Assembly (NCBI GenBank): GCA_039808985.1
Contig: JBDHUC010000005.1
Span: 22,554-86,553 of the forward strand
Direction: 5' to 3'
DNA from: SXRF01 sp039808985
GTDB lineage: Bacteria; Pseudomonadota; Alphaproteobacteria; Rickettsiales; SXRF01
DNA length: 64,000 nt
The translations under genes were made by a program, and so were the position numbers. The notes beneath the pieces are model-generated. The model saw only the letters and a program-made list of their open reading frames with translations, was not told where the DNA came from and did not search any database. This document shows, piece by piece, positions 56,924-64,000 of the stretch (position 1 is its first letter; every line of letters starts with the position of its first letter).

Positions 56924-57754
56924 CTATACACCTATATTGTCAATCAACCTTGTTTTGCCAAGCCAGGCGGCGGCAAGCAGCCTTGCTTCCTCCTGCGGCT
57001 TTTGCAGCGGCTCCAGGCTTTCTGCATCGCACAGTTCCAGATAATCAACTTTAAAGCCTTTTGCTGTTAAATCAGCAACTCCCTTTGCCAGCGCTTCGGC
57101 GACATCTGAATATTTTATCTCACGGGCAATATTATTAAGGGTTTCGTACAGGAAAGGGGCGGTTAGCCTTTCATCAGCGCTAAGATAGCTATTGCGCGAT
57201 GACATTGCAAGCCCATCATTCTCGCGCATTGTTGCCACAGGTATTATCTCAACCGGAATATCCAGATCCTGGGTGACACGCTCGATAACGCATAATTGCT
57301 GGTAATCCTTCACACCAAAAAACGCCATATGCGGCATGATGCGTAAAAATAATTTGGTGACTATGGTTGCTACGCCGTCGAAATGTCCGGGGCGTGTTTT
57401 CCCGCACAGTATAGTGCTTATTTTACCAACGCTTATACTGGTTGAGAAGCCTTCGGGATATATATCGCCGGCATCTGGGGCGTAGATAATATCGGCACCT
57501 TGCGCGCGTGCGAACTTAACATCGGCATCGAGCGTGCGTGGATAGGCCCCGAAATCTTCGTTCTTTCCAAACTGGGTGGGATTTACGAAAATACTGATGA
57601 TTACAAAATCCGCCATTTCGCGGGCTTTGCTTATTAATGACCCATGCCCGGCATGCAATGCGCCCATGGTGGGTACTAAGGCGATGGTTTTTCCGGCCTG
57701 CGCCTGTTTTGCAAGGGATTCCTGCAATTTTTCAAAATCATGTATTAAAGTCAT
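56924..57754 (-). CDS. panC: Pantothenate synthetase
   Basis: Condenses pantoate and beta-alanine with ATP. 276 residues. The nucleotide signature VPTMGALHAGHGSL and the KMSKS-like MSSRNSYLS segment are seen, with FVNPTQFGKNEDF, HFDGVATIV and GVKDYQQL. The ATG giving MTLIHDFEKL is preferred to a TTG seven codons earlier. panB is not in the window. Confidence 0.96.
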   Translation of the reverse strand: MTLIHDFEKLQESLAKQAQAGKTIALVPTMGALHAGHGSLISKAREMADFVIISIFVNPTQFGKNEDFGAYPRTLDADVKFARAQGADIIYAPDAGDIYPEGFSTSISVGKISTILCGKTRPGHFDGVATIVTKLFLRIMPHMAFFGVKDYQQLCVIERVTQDLDIPVEIIPVATMRENDGLAMSSRNSYLSADERLTAPFLYETLNNIAREIKYSDVAEALAKGVADLTAKGFKVDYLELCDAESLEPLQKPQEEARLLAAAWLGKTRLIDNIGV

Positions 57755-58000
57755 AATGGGGCACGTTATTAGCAAATGACGAATCCAGCAAGGCGATTTT
57801 TTTTATAAATGTCCTTGCGAATATCTACAGTATATATACAACTCATATTCAGAAGGCGATGCCCTGTCGCTATTAATTAACGAAATTTAAACTATATTAT
57901 ATTACAAAATATCATTGCTTGTTCAGGATGTTTGGATTCCTAATGAATATGATAAGATTATACATAATATACAGCAACATGGCTTTGGAATATTAATTTT
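57755..58000. other. 246-base gap between panC and yfiR-like gene, no feature seen
   Basis: AT-rich region between divergent genes; it must hold promoters for both. TTAATTAACGAAATTTAAAC at about 57880 has TTAA pieces but not at the CtrA spacing, so no site is called. Confidence 0.4.
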
Positions 58001-58546
58001 ATGCTACAGCGTTTCTTTTTGCACTGCCTGCTAGTGTGGATTTTTTTCCTTTCATGTTTTATGAGTAGCAGCTCTTATGCTGATGATAATAAAGAATCGC
58101 TTATCAAGGCGGCCTTTATTGTGAATTTTATAAAATTTATTGAATGGCCATCTGATAAGTCTATAATCAACCAGACTAAAATAGATATATGCCTTATCGG
58201 TGATAATAATTTAATTAATTTTAGCCATGTATTTAAACAGGCATCTACCTCAAAGCTAAGCGTTTCCCTGGTCAGGGAAAATAATGTCGCCAATATCGCA
58301 AACCATTGCCACATACTGTTCATAGGTGGCACTGACAAGGTGCGTGAGATACTTGACGCCGTAAGGAACCAGCCGGTTCTTGTTGTAAGTGATTTACCGG
58401 CTTTTGCTGAACATGGCGGAATGATGGGGTTTGTTATGGATGAGGGTAAGGTAAAATTATTTGTAAATAAAAAAGCTATTGAGAATGCTGGTATGTATGT
58501 TGATGCCCAGCTTCTGGAAATAGCTTTCAAAGTTATAGATAATTAG
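58001..58546 (+). CDS. YfiR-family periplasmic sensor protein
   Basis: 181 residues with an N-terminal signal sequence (RFFLHCLLVWIFFLSCFMSS) and the YfiR/DUF4154 core: SLIKAAFIVNFIKFIEWPSD, IDICLIGDNNL, HILFIGGTDKVREIL, VLVVSDLPAFAEHGGMMGFV, and KVKLFVNKKAIENAGM. YfiR binds the periplasmic part of YfiN (a diguanylate cyclase) and holds it inactive. Here the gene is 8 bases ahead of a histidine kinase with the same kind of sensor, so it probably controls that kinase. Confidence 0.85.
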   Translation: MLQRFFLHCLLVWIFFLSCFMSSSSYADDNKESLIKAAFIVNFIKFIEWPSDKSIINQTKIDICLIGDNNLINFSHVFKQASTSKLSVSLVRENNVANIANHCHILFIGGTDKVREILDAVRNQPVLVVSDLPAFAEHGGMMGFVMDEGKVKLFVNKKAIENAGMYVDAQLLEIAFKVIDN

Positions 58547-58554
58547 GGATATTT

Positions 58555-60072
58555 ATGCGCCTCTTGAAAAATTATTCGATCAAGCAGCGCCTAATCCTTA
58601 TGATAATGGCTATAAGCAGCGTTTCGGTGCTGCTTACCACCTTTTCCATATCAATGGTCGGGGTTTTTAACCTGCGCTCTAATATCATAAAGGAGCTGGA
58701 TATATCGGCCTCTTTGGTTGGCGACCGCAACAGCGCTGCGCTTCTGTTTGGTGATGATAAGCGCGCCGAGGAAAACCTTAATGTGTTCAGCGTGCGCCAG
58801 ACCATTGTGCAGGCCTGCCTGTATACCAAGGACGGCAATCTTTTCGCGCGTTACAGCAATAAGGATATTGCCAGGATAAACAAATGCCCTGACGATATTG
58901 CCTATCGCACTATTATAAAAGGCGAGCGCATCGAGCTTATGAGGCCGATCGTGAAAAGCGATGAGCAAATTGGTTCTATTTTCCTGGAATCGACATTGGA
59001 GCAGGTAGATCAGTATATAGAAAAGCAGGTAAGCCTGGCATTTTTAATCGTGGCTGCCGGGCTTCTATTCTCATATCTGCTGGCTATAAACCTGCAGCGC
59101 AGTATTTCGATCCCCATACTTAACCTCGCCGATACCGCAAGGCGGGTTTCGCTTAATAAGAATTACTCGATACGTGCCGCTAATATTGGCGATGTTAGCA
59201 ATGAATATAATAATGAGCTGGTGATACTTACCAATTCATTCAACGAAATGTTATCGGAAATAGATGCCCGCAACGACCAGCTTAAAAAGCAATATAATGA
59301 GCTGGAAAAAGCTAAGGACAGCGCCGAAAACGCCAACCGTGCCAAATCACAGTTCCTTGCCAATATCAGCCATGAGCTGCGTACGCCACTTAATGCGGTT
59401 ATCGGGTTTTCCTCAATACTCATGAACCAGCTTTTTGGTCCGCTGGGTGATAATAAATATCTCGAATATGCCAAGGATATAAATGATTCCGGTGCACATC
59501 TTCTGGATATTATTAACGATATACTTGACCTTTCCAAGGCTGAAGCCGGGAAACTTATCCTGAATTATGAAGAAGTGCATATAGGGAAGGCCATAAATAA
59601 ATGCGTGACAATAATAACTGAGCGCGCACAAAAGGCCAATATTTCCATCTCAACCGATATACCAAAGATGATTCCGCCGCTTGTGGTTGACCGGTTGCGC
59701 TTCATACAGGTTATTATTAATATACTATCCAATGCCGTTAAATTCACTAATGAAGGTGGCAATGTCAATATCGCCGTGCGCAGCAAAGAGGCAGGCGTAG
59801 AGGTTGTGGAGTTCGCGGTTATAATTACCGATACCGGAATTGGCATGTCTAAAGAAGATATTGAACATTCATTCCAGAGCTTCGGGCAGGTGGATGGCGG
59901 CCTTAACCGTAAATATGAGGGAACCGGGCTTGGCCTGCCGCTTACTAAAAAACTTATGGAGCTGCATGGTGGCAGGATCGATATTGAAAGCCAACTCGGA
60001 AAGGGAACAACTGTTACCCTTACTTTTCCTGCTATGCCGCAGGGCGGAATAGATTTTAATTTGGAAGATTAA
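58555..60072 (+). CDS. CHASE8-type sensor histidine kinase paired with YfiR
   Basis: 505 residues. Membrane segment at about 14-36, a YfiN-like periplasmic CHASE8 domain (about 40-150, with DISASLVGDRNSAALLFGDD and DGNLFARY), a second membrane segment (about 155-178), HAMP, coiled coil, HisKA with SNISHELR-like ANISHELRTPLNAVIGF, and HATPase_c with ILSNAVKFTNEGGN and GTGLGLPLTKKLMELHGG. YfiN itself ends in GGDEF; this protein ends in a kinase, so the module has a different output. No receiver protein is adjacent. Confidence 0.85.
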   Translation: MRLLKNYSIKQRLILMIMAISSVSVLLTTFSISMVGVFNLRSNIIKELDISASLVGDRNSAALLFGDDKRAEENLNVFSVRQTIVQACLYTKDGNLFARYSNKDIARINKCPDDIAYRTIIKGERIELMRPIVKSDEQIGSIFLESTLEQVDQYIEKQVSLAFLIVAAGLLFSYLLAINLQRSISIPILNLADTARRVSLNKNYSIRAANIGDVSNEYNNELVILTNSFNEMLSEIDARNDQLKKQYNELEKAKDSAENANRAKSQFLANISHELRTPLNAVIGFSSILMNQLFGPLGDNKYLEYAKDINDSGAHLLDIINDILDLSKAEAGKLILNYEEVHIGKAINKCVTIITERAQKANISISTDIPKMIPPLVVDRLRFIQVIINILSNAVKFTNEGGNVNIAVRSKEAGVEVVEFAVIITDTGIGMSKEDIEHSFQSFGQVDGGLNRKYEGTGLGLPLTKKLMELHGGRIDIESQLGKGTTVTLTFPAMPQGGIDFNLED

Positions 60073-60397
60073 ATCTAATTTTAGCTTCAAATCTGCTTGC
60101 GATGGAGCCTCCTCAAAACATGTCATGTATTAAGTATACACTCATGTTTTTCGGTATCCATCGCTTCGCGCTTTATCGCCAAAATGAATTTATAAATCCC
60201 ACTATGCTTTGCTGCAAATAGCCATTTCTTGCGCTTCCGCTGCTCATGTACTTTATGTACACTCCGCTGCGGTTCTCAGAAATAACTATTTTCGCTAAAG
60301 CCTAGCGAATTTTGCTAACCAGCACCTCTGTCATCCCCGCGAAGGCGGGGATCTTAGGCCATAAATTCCGCTGGTGGGTTATTCCCTAGATCCCGGG
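60073..60397. repeat. 325-base gene-free gap of stacked repeats
   Basis: From left: foldback 60099-60164 (GCGATGGAGCC ... TCGGTATCCATCGC), block 60147-60219 shared with 21834-21907, hairpin copy 3 (60201-60308), and a GTCATCCCCGCGAAGGCGGG palindrome from 60329 that runs into bioA. No ORF. Confidence 0.85.
60201..60308. repeat. 108-base hairpin element, copy 3
   Basis: Matches copy 1 at 21708-21815 over the full length, including the loop CTTTATGTAC. Confidence 0.92.
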
Positions 60398-60414
60398 TCA
60401 AGCCCGGGATGACA
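60329..60414. repeat. Palindromic repeat running into the bioA 3' end
   Basis: Left half GTCATCCCCGCGAAGGCGGG; right half CTAGATCCCGGGTCAAGCCC then GGGATGAC. On the minus strand the right half supplies the last bioA codons, CTGTCATCCCGGGCT, and the TGA stop. Confidence 0.85.
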
Positions 60415-61687
60415 GAAGCTGCTTTACAGCCCCTGTCACCTGCGACAGTTCATCACTGCTTATAGTGAATGGCGGCATGATATATATCACATCCTTGAAG
60501 GGGCGCAGCCACACGCCGTGTTTTACAAATTCCGGGCGCATTGCATAGAGGTCGATTTTTTCCACATCCACCTGCACAACACCTATCGCGCCTTTGACGC
60601 GCACATCAATTACATGGGGAAGGGACCTGCATGGTGTAAGTTCAGCGACTAGCTGATTCTCGATAGCCTCCACCTGTTTAAGGCGTGGTTCGCGCTCGAA
60701 TAGATCAAGCGAGGCATTGGCAGCCGAACAGGCCAGCGGGTTAGCCATAAAAGTTGGGCCGTGCATGAAGGCGTCTTCTGGTTTATTGCTCAGGAATGAA
60801 TTGAATATCTCATCGGTGGCAAGGGTCGCGCCAAGCGTTATCGCCCCGCCGGTCAGGCCTTTGCCCAGGCACATTATGTCGGGCGTGATACCAGCTTCAT
60901 CACAGGCGAACATCGAGCCGGTGCGGCCAAACCCGGTTGCTATCTCATCGGCGATGAATAATATCTGGTGTTTTTTTGCGATACGGCGCAGCTCGGCAAG
61001 CGTATCGGGGCTGTGGAATATCATACCGCCAGCGCCCTGGACCAGAGGTTCGATTATAAGCCCGGCGATATTGCCATGTATCCCTGCCAGTAAACTATCA
61101 AACTCAGCGAAGCTGTATTCATCGGAGGGAATATCCAGCACATATTGCTTGATTACTGAATTGCGGAAGGCTTTGTGCAGCGATTTTTCCGGATCAGAAA
61201 CCGACATCGCGCCCAGCGTATCGCCGTGATAACCGTTTTTGAAGCAGATAAAACGATCCTTATGTGGCTTTTCCGTATTGCGCCAGTATTGCAGCGCCAG
61301 CTTGAGCGCTATCTCAACCGCAACCGAGCCGGAATCGCCGAAAAAAACTTTATTTAAACCATCAGGGGCGATGGCGCAGAGGCGGCCTGCCAGCCGCGCT
61401 GCCTGTTCATGCACGAGGCCAGCAAACATTACATGCGGCATGGTTTTTAGCTGCTTTTCTATCCCGGCGAATATGTGCGGGTGGTTATAGCCATGGCACG
61501 CGCTCCACCATGAAGAAATCCCGTCAATCAGCTCGCGCCCGTCATCCAGGATTATTTTGCAGCCCTGGGTGCGCGCAACGCGCAGCGGCTCAGGCGCGAT
61601 CTGCATCTGGGTGTAGGGGAGCCAGAGATTGCCAGTGTTCCCTATTTCCATTTCTACGTCGTTATCCTTCGGTCTCATAAAATTCAC
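60398..61687 (-). CDS. bioA: Adenosylmethionine--8-amino-7-oxononanoate aminotransferase
   Basis: PLP aminotransferase that makes 7,8-diaminopelargonate for biotin. 429 residues. LWLPYTQMQ, YNHPHIFAGIEKQL, SGSVAVEIALKLALQYW, NGYHGDTLGAMSV, IADEIATGFGRTG, and the PLP lysine in CLGKGLTGGAITLGA. Both ends are repeat-affected: the first dozen codons (MRPKDNDVEM) lie in a duplicated block, and the last residues LSSRA plus the stop come from a palindrome. Likely starts are the ATG at 61687, 61678 or 61651. bioB is 1.3 kb away, separated by ParD/ParE genes. Confidence 0.95.
   Translation of the reverse strand: MNFMRPKDNDVEMEIGNTGNLWLPYTQMQIAPEPLRVARTQGCKIILDDGRELIDGISSWWSACHGYNHPHIFAGIEKQLKTMPHVMFAGLVHEQAARLAGRLCAIAPDGLNKVFFGDSGSVAVEIALKLALQYWRNTEKPHKDRFICFKNGYHGDTLGAMSVSDPEKSLHKAFRNSVIKQYVLDIPSDEYSFAEFDSLLAGIHGNIAGLIIEPLVQGAGGMIFHSPDTLAELRRIAKKHQILFIADEIATGFGRTGSMFACDEAGITPDIMCLGKGLTGGAITLGATLATDEIFNSFLSNKPEDAFMHGPTFMANPLACSAANASLDLFEREPRLKQVEAIENQLVAELTPCRSLPHVIDVRVKGAIGVVQVDVEKIDLYAMRPEFVKHGVWLRPFKDVIYIMPPFTISSDELSQVTGAVKQLLSSRA
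61634..61683. repeat. Direct repeat copy 1 at the bioA start
   Basis: AGTGTTCCCTATTTCCATTT then CTACGTCGTTATCCTTCGGT. It contains the possible bioA start codons and recurs in altered form at 61757-61812. Confidence 0.8.
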
Positions 61688-61740
61688 CTAGTCAGTCTAG
61701 GCTAAAATTTTATTCGCCTCGGCTGCCTAGTATAAATTGA
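61684..61740. repeat. Palindrome between the two bioA direct copies
   Basis: CACCTAGTCAGTCTAGGC and the outer AAAATT...AAAATTTTAT arms, then TTCGCCTCGGCTGCCTAGTA. The TTCGCCTCGG end matches the 166-base foldback at 41092-41257. Confidence 0.65.
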
Positions 61741-61756
61741 AAATATAAAACACTAT

Positions 61757-61812
61757 AGTGTTTCCTATTTCTACATCGTTATAATCTACGTTGTTATCCT
61801 TCGGTATAATTT
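61757..61812. repeat. Direct repeat copy 2 (dead copy of the bioA 5' end)
   Basis: AGTGTTTCCTATTTCTACAT followed by CTACGTTGTTATCCTTCGGT with small internal duplication. It is not in frame with a start. Confidence 0.75.
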
Positions 61813-61962
61813 ATATTAAAAAGGTTAAAAATGGTAAAAGGCATAATGGGATTTGTAAGTGATATATAGCGTTTCTCATGATATTTCAAAGTAATTTGAC
61901 TTTTATGCATTTTTGCCTTATAACAATAATTAGCATTTATTGTTATTTGATGGATACTGATT

Positions 61963-62223
61963 ATGAATATATCCCTTACGCCGCATTTGGAAGAAATGGT
62001 CAAAAATAAACTTGCAGGTGGATTATATCATTCGGCAAGTGAGGTAATACGGGATGCTTTGCGGTTAATGGAAGAGCGTGACCAGTTGCGTGAATTGCAG
62101 CTTGAGGAATTGCGTAAAGAAATACATATGGGGATAAATAGCGGTGACGCGAAACCTATCAATATGGATGCCATTAAAGCACGGGGGCGGAAGCGTTTAT
62201 TGGCTGAAAAAAGAAATAATTAA
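61963..62223 (+). CDS. ParD-like antitoxin without an adjacent toxin
   Basis: 86 residues. Ribbon-helix-helix start MNISLTPHLEEMVKNKLAGG and YHSASEVIRDALRLMEERDQ are typical for the ParD/CC2985 family; the tail KPINMDAIKARGRKRLLA is the toxin-binding segment. The downstream gap of 129 bases has no ParE frame, so the cognate toxin is gone or it works with the ParE encoded further on. Confidence 0.82.
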   Translation: MNISLTPHLEEMVKNKLAGGLYHSASEVIRDALRLMEERDQLRELQLEELRKEIHMGINSGDAKPINMDAIKARGRKRLLAEKRNN

Positions 62224-62352
62224 TGATATGTAAAAAGTTTATTTAATTAAGCGGCTTCGGTGTGCAAAAAATGGATTGTTTGCCGGAAAATAATGACATT
62301 ATTATGAGTCTGTGTTAATAATTATAGTGGTATAGATATAAAGTGGGGAATT

Positions 62353-62610
62353 ATGACATTGCAGATAAACTTGCCCGTGGAACTGGAGGCTCTCTTGCAA
62401 AGCCAAGTTAAATCAGGTGTTTATAGTGATGTAAATGATGTTGTCCTGGATGCTTTGCGTAGCTTCTTTACCCATGAAACTGAGCTTTCGCCACAGCAAT
62501 TAATTATGTTGCGTGATGATGTGCAGAAAAGAGTTGAGGATATTAAATCTGGTAAAGAATGCTGGGTTGATGGAGAAGATTTCTTTGCGCGTATGGAACA
62601 GAAATTCTAA
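62353..62610 (+). CDS. parD: ParD-like antitoxin
   Basis: 85 residues: MTLQINLPVELEALLQSQVK then SGVYSDVNDVVLDALRSFF is the RHH part, with a helical acidic C-terminal tail (KECWVDGEDFFARMEQKF). It lies 6 bases before parE, so the two form a toxin-antitoxin pair that should repress its own promoter upstream. Confidence 0.88.
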   Translation: MTLQINLPVELEALLQSQVKSGVYSDVNDVVLDALRSFFTHETELSPQQLIMLRDDVQKRVEDIKSGKECWVDGEDFFARMEQKF

Positions 62611-62616
62611 TAAATC

Positions 62617-62910
62617 ATGGCTTATAAATATCGTCTTTCCTCCAGCGCAGAGCGCGAGCTAGAGTGGGAAATAAGTTATTCTGCTGAACGTTGGGGAAAG
62701 AAGCACGCAAGATTATACCGGCAGGGTTTACTGGCGGTTATAAAATATATCGCTGCAAATCCGAACGCCTATCCTGAAAGGCCAGAATTGGGAGAAAATT
62801 ACAGGCTGGTGAGATATAAGGGGAATTATATTATTTATTCAGTGAACAAGGAAGAAGGCTATATAGATATTATAGCTTTCCCAAGCGTATACCGTTCTTC
62901 GAAAAATTGA
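62617..62910 (+). CDS. parE: ParE-type toxin
   Basis: 97 residues of the RelE/ParE fold: YRLSSSAERELEWEISYSAE, RWGKKHARLYRQGLLAVIKY, then LGENYRLVRYKGNYIIYSVN and YIDIIAFPSVYRSS. ParE toxins poison DNA gyrase; RelE-like relatives cut mRNA. The Arg-x-x-Arg-Tyr-like LVRYK and C-terminal region fit ParE better. Confidence 0.88.
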   Translation: MAYKYRLSSSAERELEWEISYSAERWGKKHARLYRQGLLAVIKYIAANPNAYPERPELGENYRLVRYKGNYIIYSVNKEEGYIDIIAFPSVYRSSKN

Positions 62911-62917
62911 ATTTATA

Positions 62918-62947
62918 TATGGATACCGCCCTGCGGCAGTATGACAG
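62918..62947. repeat. Solo half-palindrome between parE and bioB
   Basis: ATGGATACCGCCCTGCGGCA then GTATGACAGG: matches the reverse of the GIY-YIG left half (16877-16908). It overlaps neither gene. Confidence 0.7.
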
Positions 62948-62949
62948 GA

Positions 62950-63927
62950 TCAGGCAGCTTCTGCCTTATGCTCACACTCTATCAGCATGGCCTCCAGGCC
63001 CAGTTTTTTGAACAGGGCTTTGTCCTTATCGGCTGCCGGGTTGGCGGTGGTGAGCAGTTTTTCCCCGTAGAATATTGAGTTCGCGCCAGCGAGGAAGCAC
63101 AACGCCTGCGTCTGCTCGTTCATCTCCTCACGCCCGGCTGATAAGCGCACGAAAGAGTGCGGCATCATGATACGGGCTACTGCGATTGTGCGGATAAATT
63201 CGAACGGGTCAAGTTCCTCGCGGCCTGCGAGTTTCGTGCCTTTTACCTGAACCAGTAAATTGATCGGCACGCTTTCCGGGTGCTTGGGTAAGTTGGCAAG
63301 TGTAATCAGCAGGTCGGCGCGGTCGGAAAGCTCTTCGCCCATGCCCACGATGCCGCCGCAACAGACATTCATGCCAGCGTCGCGCACATTGGCCAGCGTA
63401 TCCAGCCTGTCCTGATAGGTGCGGGTGGTGATTATCTCGCCGTAGAAATTTTCGGAAGTGTCGAGATTGTGGTTGTAGTAATCAAGCCCGGCTTCTTTTA
63501 GCTGATGCGCCTGCCTGGCATCAAGCATCCCAAGTGTTGCGCAGGTTTCCATGCCCAGAGCTTTTACGCCTTTGATTATTTCGGAAACATTTTCGATGTC
63601 GCGGTCCTTGGGCGAGCGCCACGCCGCGCCCATGCAGAAACGTGAAGCGCCAGCATCCTTGGCTTTGCGCGCTTCGGCGAGTACGGCTTCTTTTTTCATC
63701 AGCTTTTCAGCCTTCACCCCGGAATCGGCTGATGCGCTTTGCGGGCAGTAGGCGCAATCTTCGGCGCAGCCGCCGGTTTTGATTGAAAGCAGGGTGCTTA
63801 TCTGAACTTCGTTGGCGGGGAAATTCTCGCGGTGGATGCTTTGCGCACGGAACACAAGGTCGTTGAAGGGCATTGCAAATAATGCGAGTATTTCATCGCG
63901 CTGCCAGTCATGTCGGAGTGTGGTCAT
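62950..63927 (-). CDS. bioB: Biotin synthase
   Basis: Radical-SAM enzyme that inserts sulfur into dethiobiotin. 325 residues. The [4Fe-4S] SAM cluster cysteines are C54, C58 and C61 (GGCAEDCAYCPQS). NHNLDTSENFY, GGIVGMGEE and the substrate region LAGREELDPFEFIRTIAVAR are typical. The second cluster (Arg/Cys set) residues are in SAGREEMN and CCGGIVG. bioD/bioF are not in the window. Confidence 0.97.
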   Translation of the reverse strand: MTTLRHDWQRDEILALFAMPFNDLVFRAQSIHRENFPANEVQISTLLSIKTGGCAEDCAYCPQSASADSGVKAEKLMKKEAVLAEARKAKDAGASRFCMGAAWRSPKDRDIENVSEIIKGVKALGMETCATLGMLDARQAHQLKEAGLDYYNHNLDTSENFYGEIITTRTYQDRLDTLANVRDAGMNVCCGGIVGMGEELSDRADLLITLANLPKHPESVPINLLVQVKGTKLAGREELDPFEFIRTIAVARIMMPHSFVRLSAGREEMNEQTQALCFLAGANSIFYGEKLLTTANPAADKDKALFKKLGLEAMLIECEHKAEAA

Positions 63928-64000
63928 ATATTGTCCTTAGTTTCTGTAAAGAAGCCTAATTAACCATATATTTTTGCAATAGGCGATATATTTTTCTGTT

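Overview
The window looks like chromosome from a free-living or facultatively host-associated alphaproteobacterium of moderate GC content (by eye, mid-forties percent). The evidence is gene order and family content: the hisD - UPF0262 - infA - maf block, the chorismate mutase - hisC - tyrA block, metX with metW, a thioredoxin-like [2Fe-2S] ferredoxin, and TTAA-N7-TTAA(C) boxes of the CtrA type. The cell makes histidine, methionine, aromatic amino acids, biotin, pantothenate, folate and thiamine diphosphate. It has chemotaxis genes and a large surface-polysaccharide locus. No rRNA, tRNA, CRISPR array, transposase or prophage was seen.

Layout. 1-4.6 kb: the 5' part of an unknown gene, then tyrA, hisC and chorismate mutase (minus strand). 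4.7-12.4 kb: metX, a vapBC toxin-antitoxin pair, metW, a large AsmA protein, a degenerate EAL protein and a divergent prepilin peptidase. 12.7-21.7 kb: bamE, dcd, murA, an HD alarmone-hydrolase-like gene, hisG, a broken GIY-YIG gene, hisD, UPF0262, infA, maf, comM. 21.9-28 kb: thiL, folD, an eight-cysteine secreted protein and fnr as one minus-strand operon, then a thiolase and fumC. 28-35.5 kb: cheZ, cheY, plsC, two paralogous membrane-anchored proteins of unknown function, ffh, a ferredoxin, yggT. 35.6-47.9 kb: surface-glycan locus (CMP-sugar synthetase, HisF2/HisH2/sugar amidotransferase trio, glycosyltransferase, phosphoglycosyl transferase, aldolase-like enzyme, O-antigen ligase, asparagine synthase-like enzyme, MurJ-like flippase), interrupted by an M48-like peptidase gene. 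47.9-55 kb: a PAS histidine kinase and kdpFABC with an extra 28-residue membrane peptide. 55-64 kb: folB, SDR reductase, pyrE, panC, a YfiR/histidine-kinase pair, bioA, ParD/ParE genes and bioB.

The most unusual property is the density of short imperfect palindromic (foldback) repeats of several families. They fill many intergenic gaps and also lie in frame inside genes: folD, hisH2, thiL (two), the pyrE tail, and both ends of bioA. This resembles the Rickettsia palindromic elements in behaviour. One GIY-YIG nuclease ORF, broken by a single TAA codon, sits exactly between two inverted half-palindromes of one family, which suggests a possible mobiliser. In two places (tyrA, bioA) the 5' end of the gene is duplicated on either side of a palindrome.

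Second most unusual is the pair of paralogous proteins at 30.1-33.3 kb. Each is preceded by the same 31-base element with three TGTGA direct repeats about one helical turn apart, which looks like a binding site for an OmpR/PhoB-type regulator.
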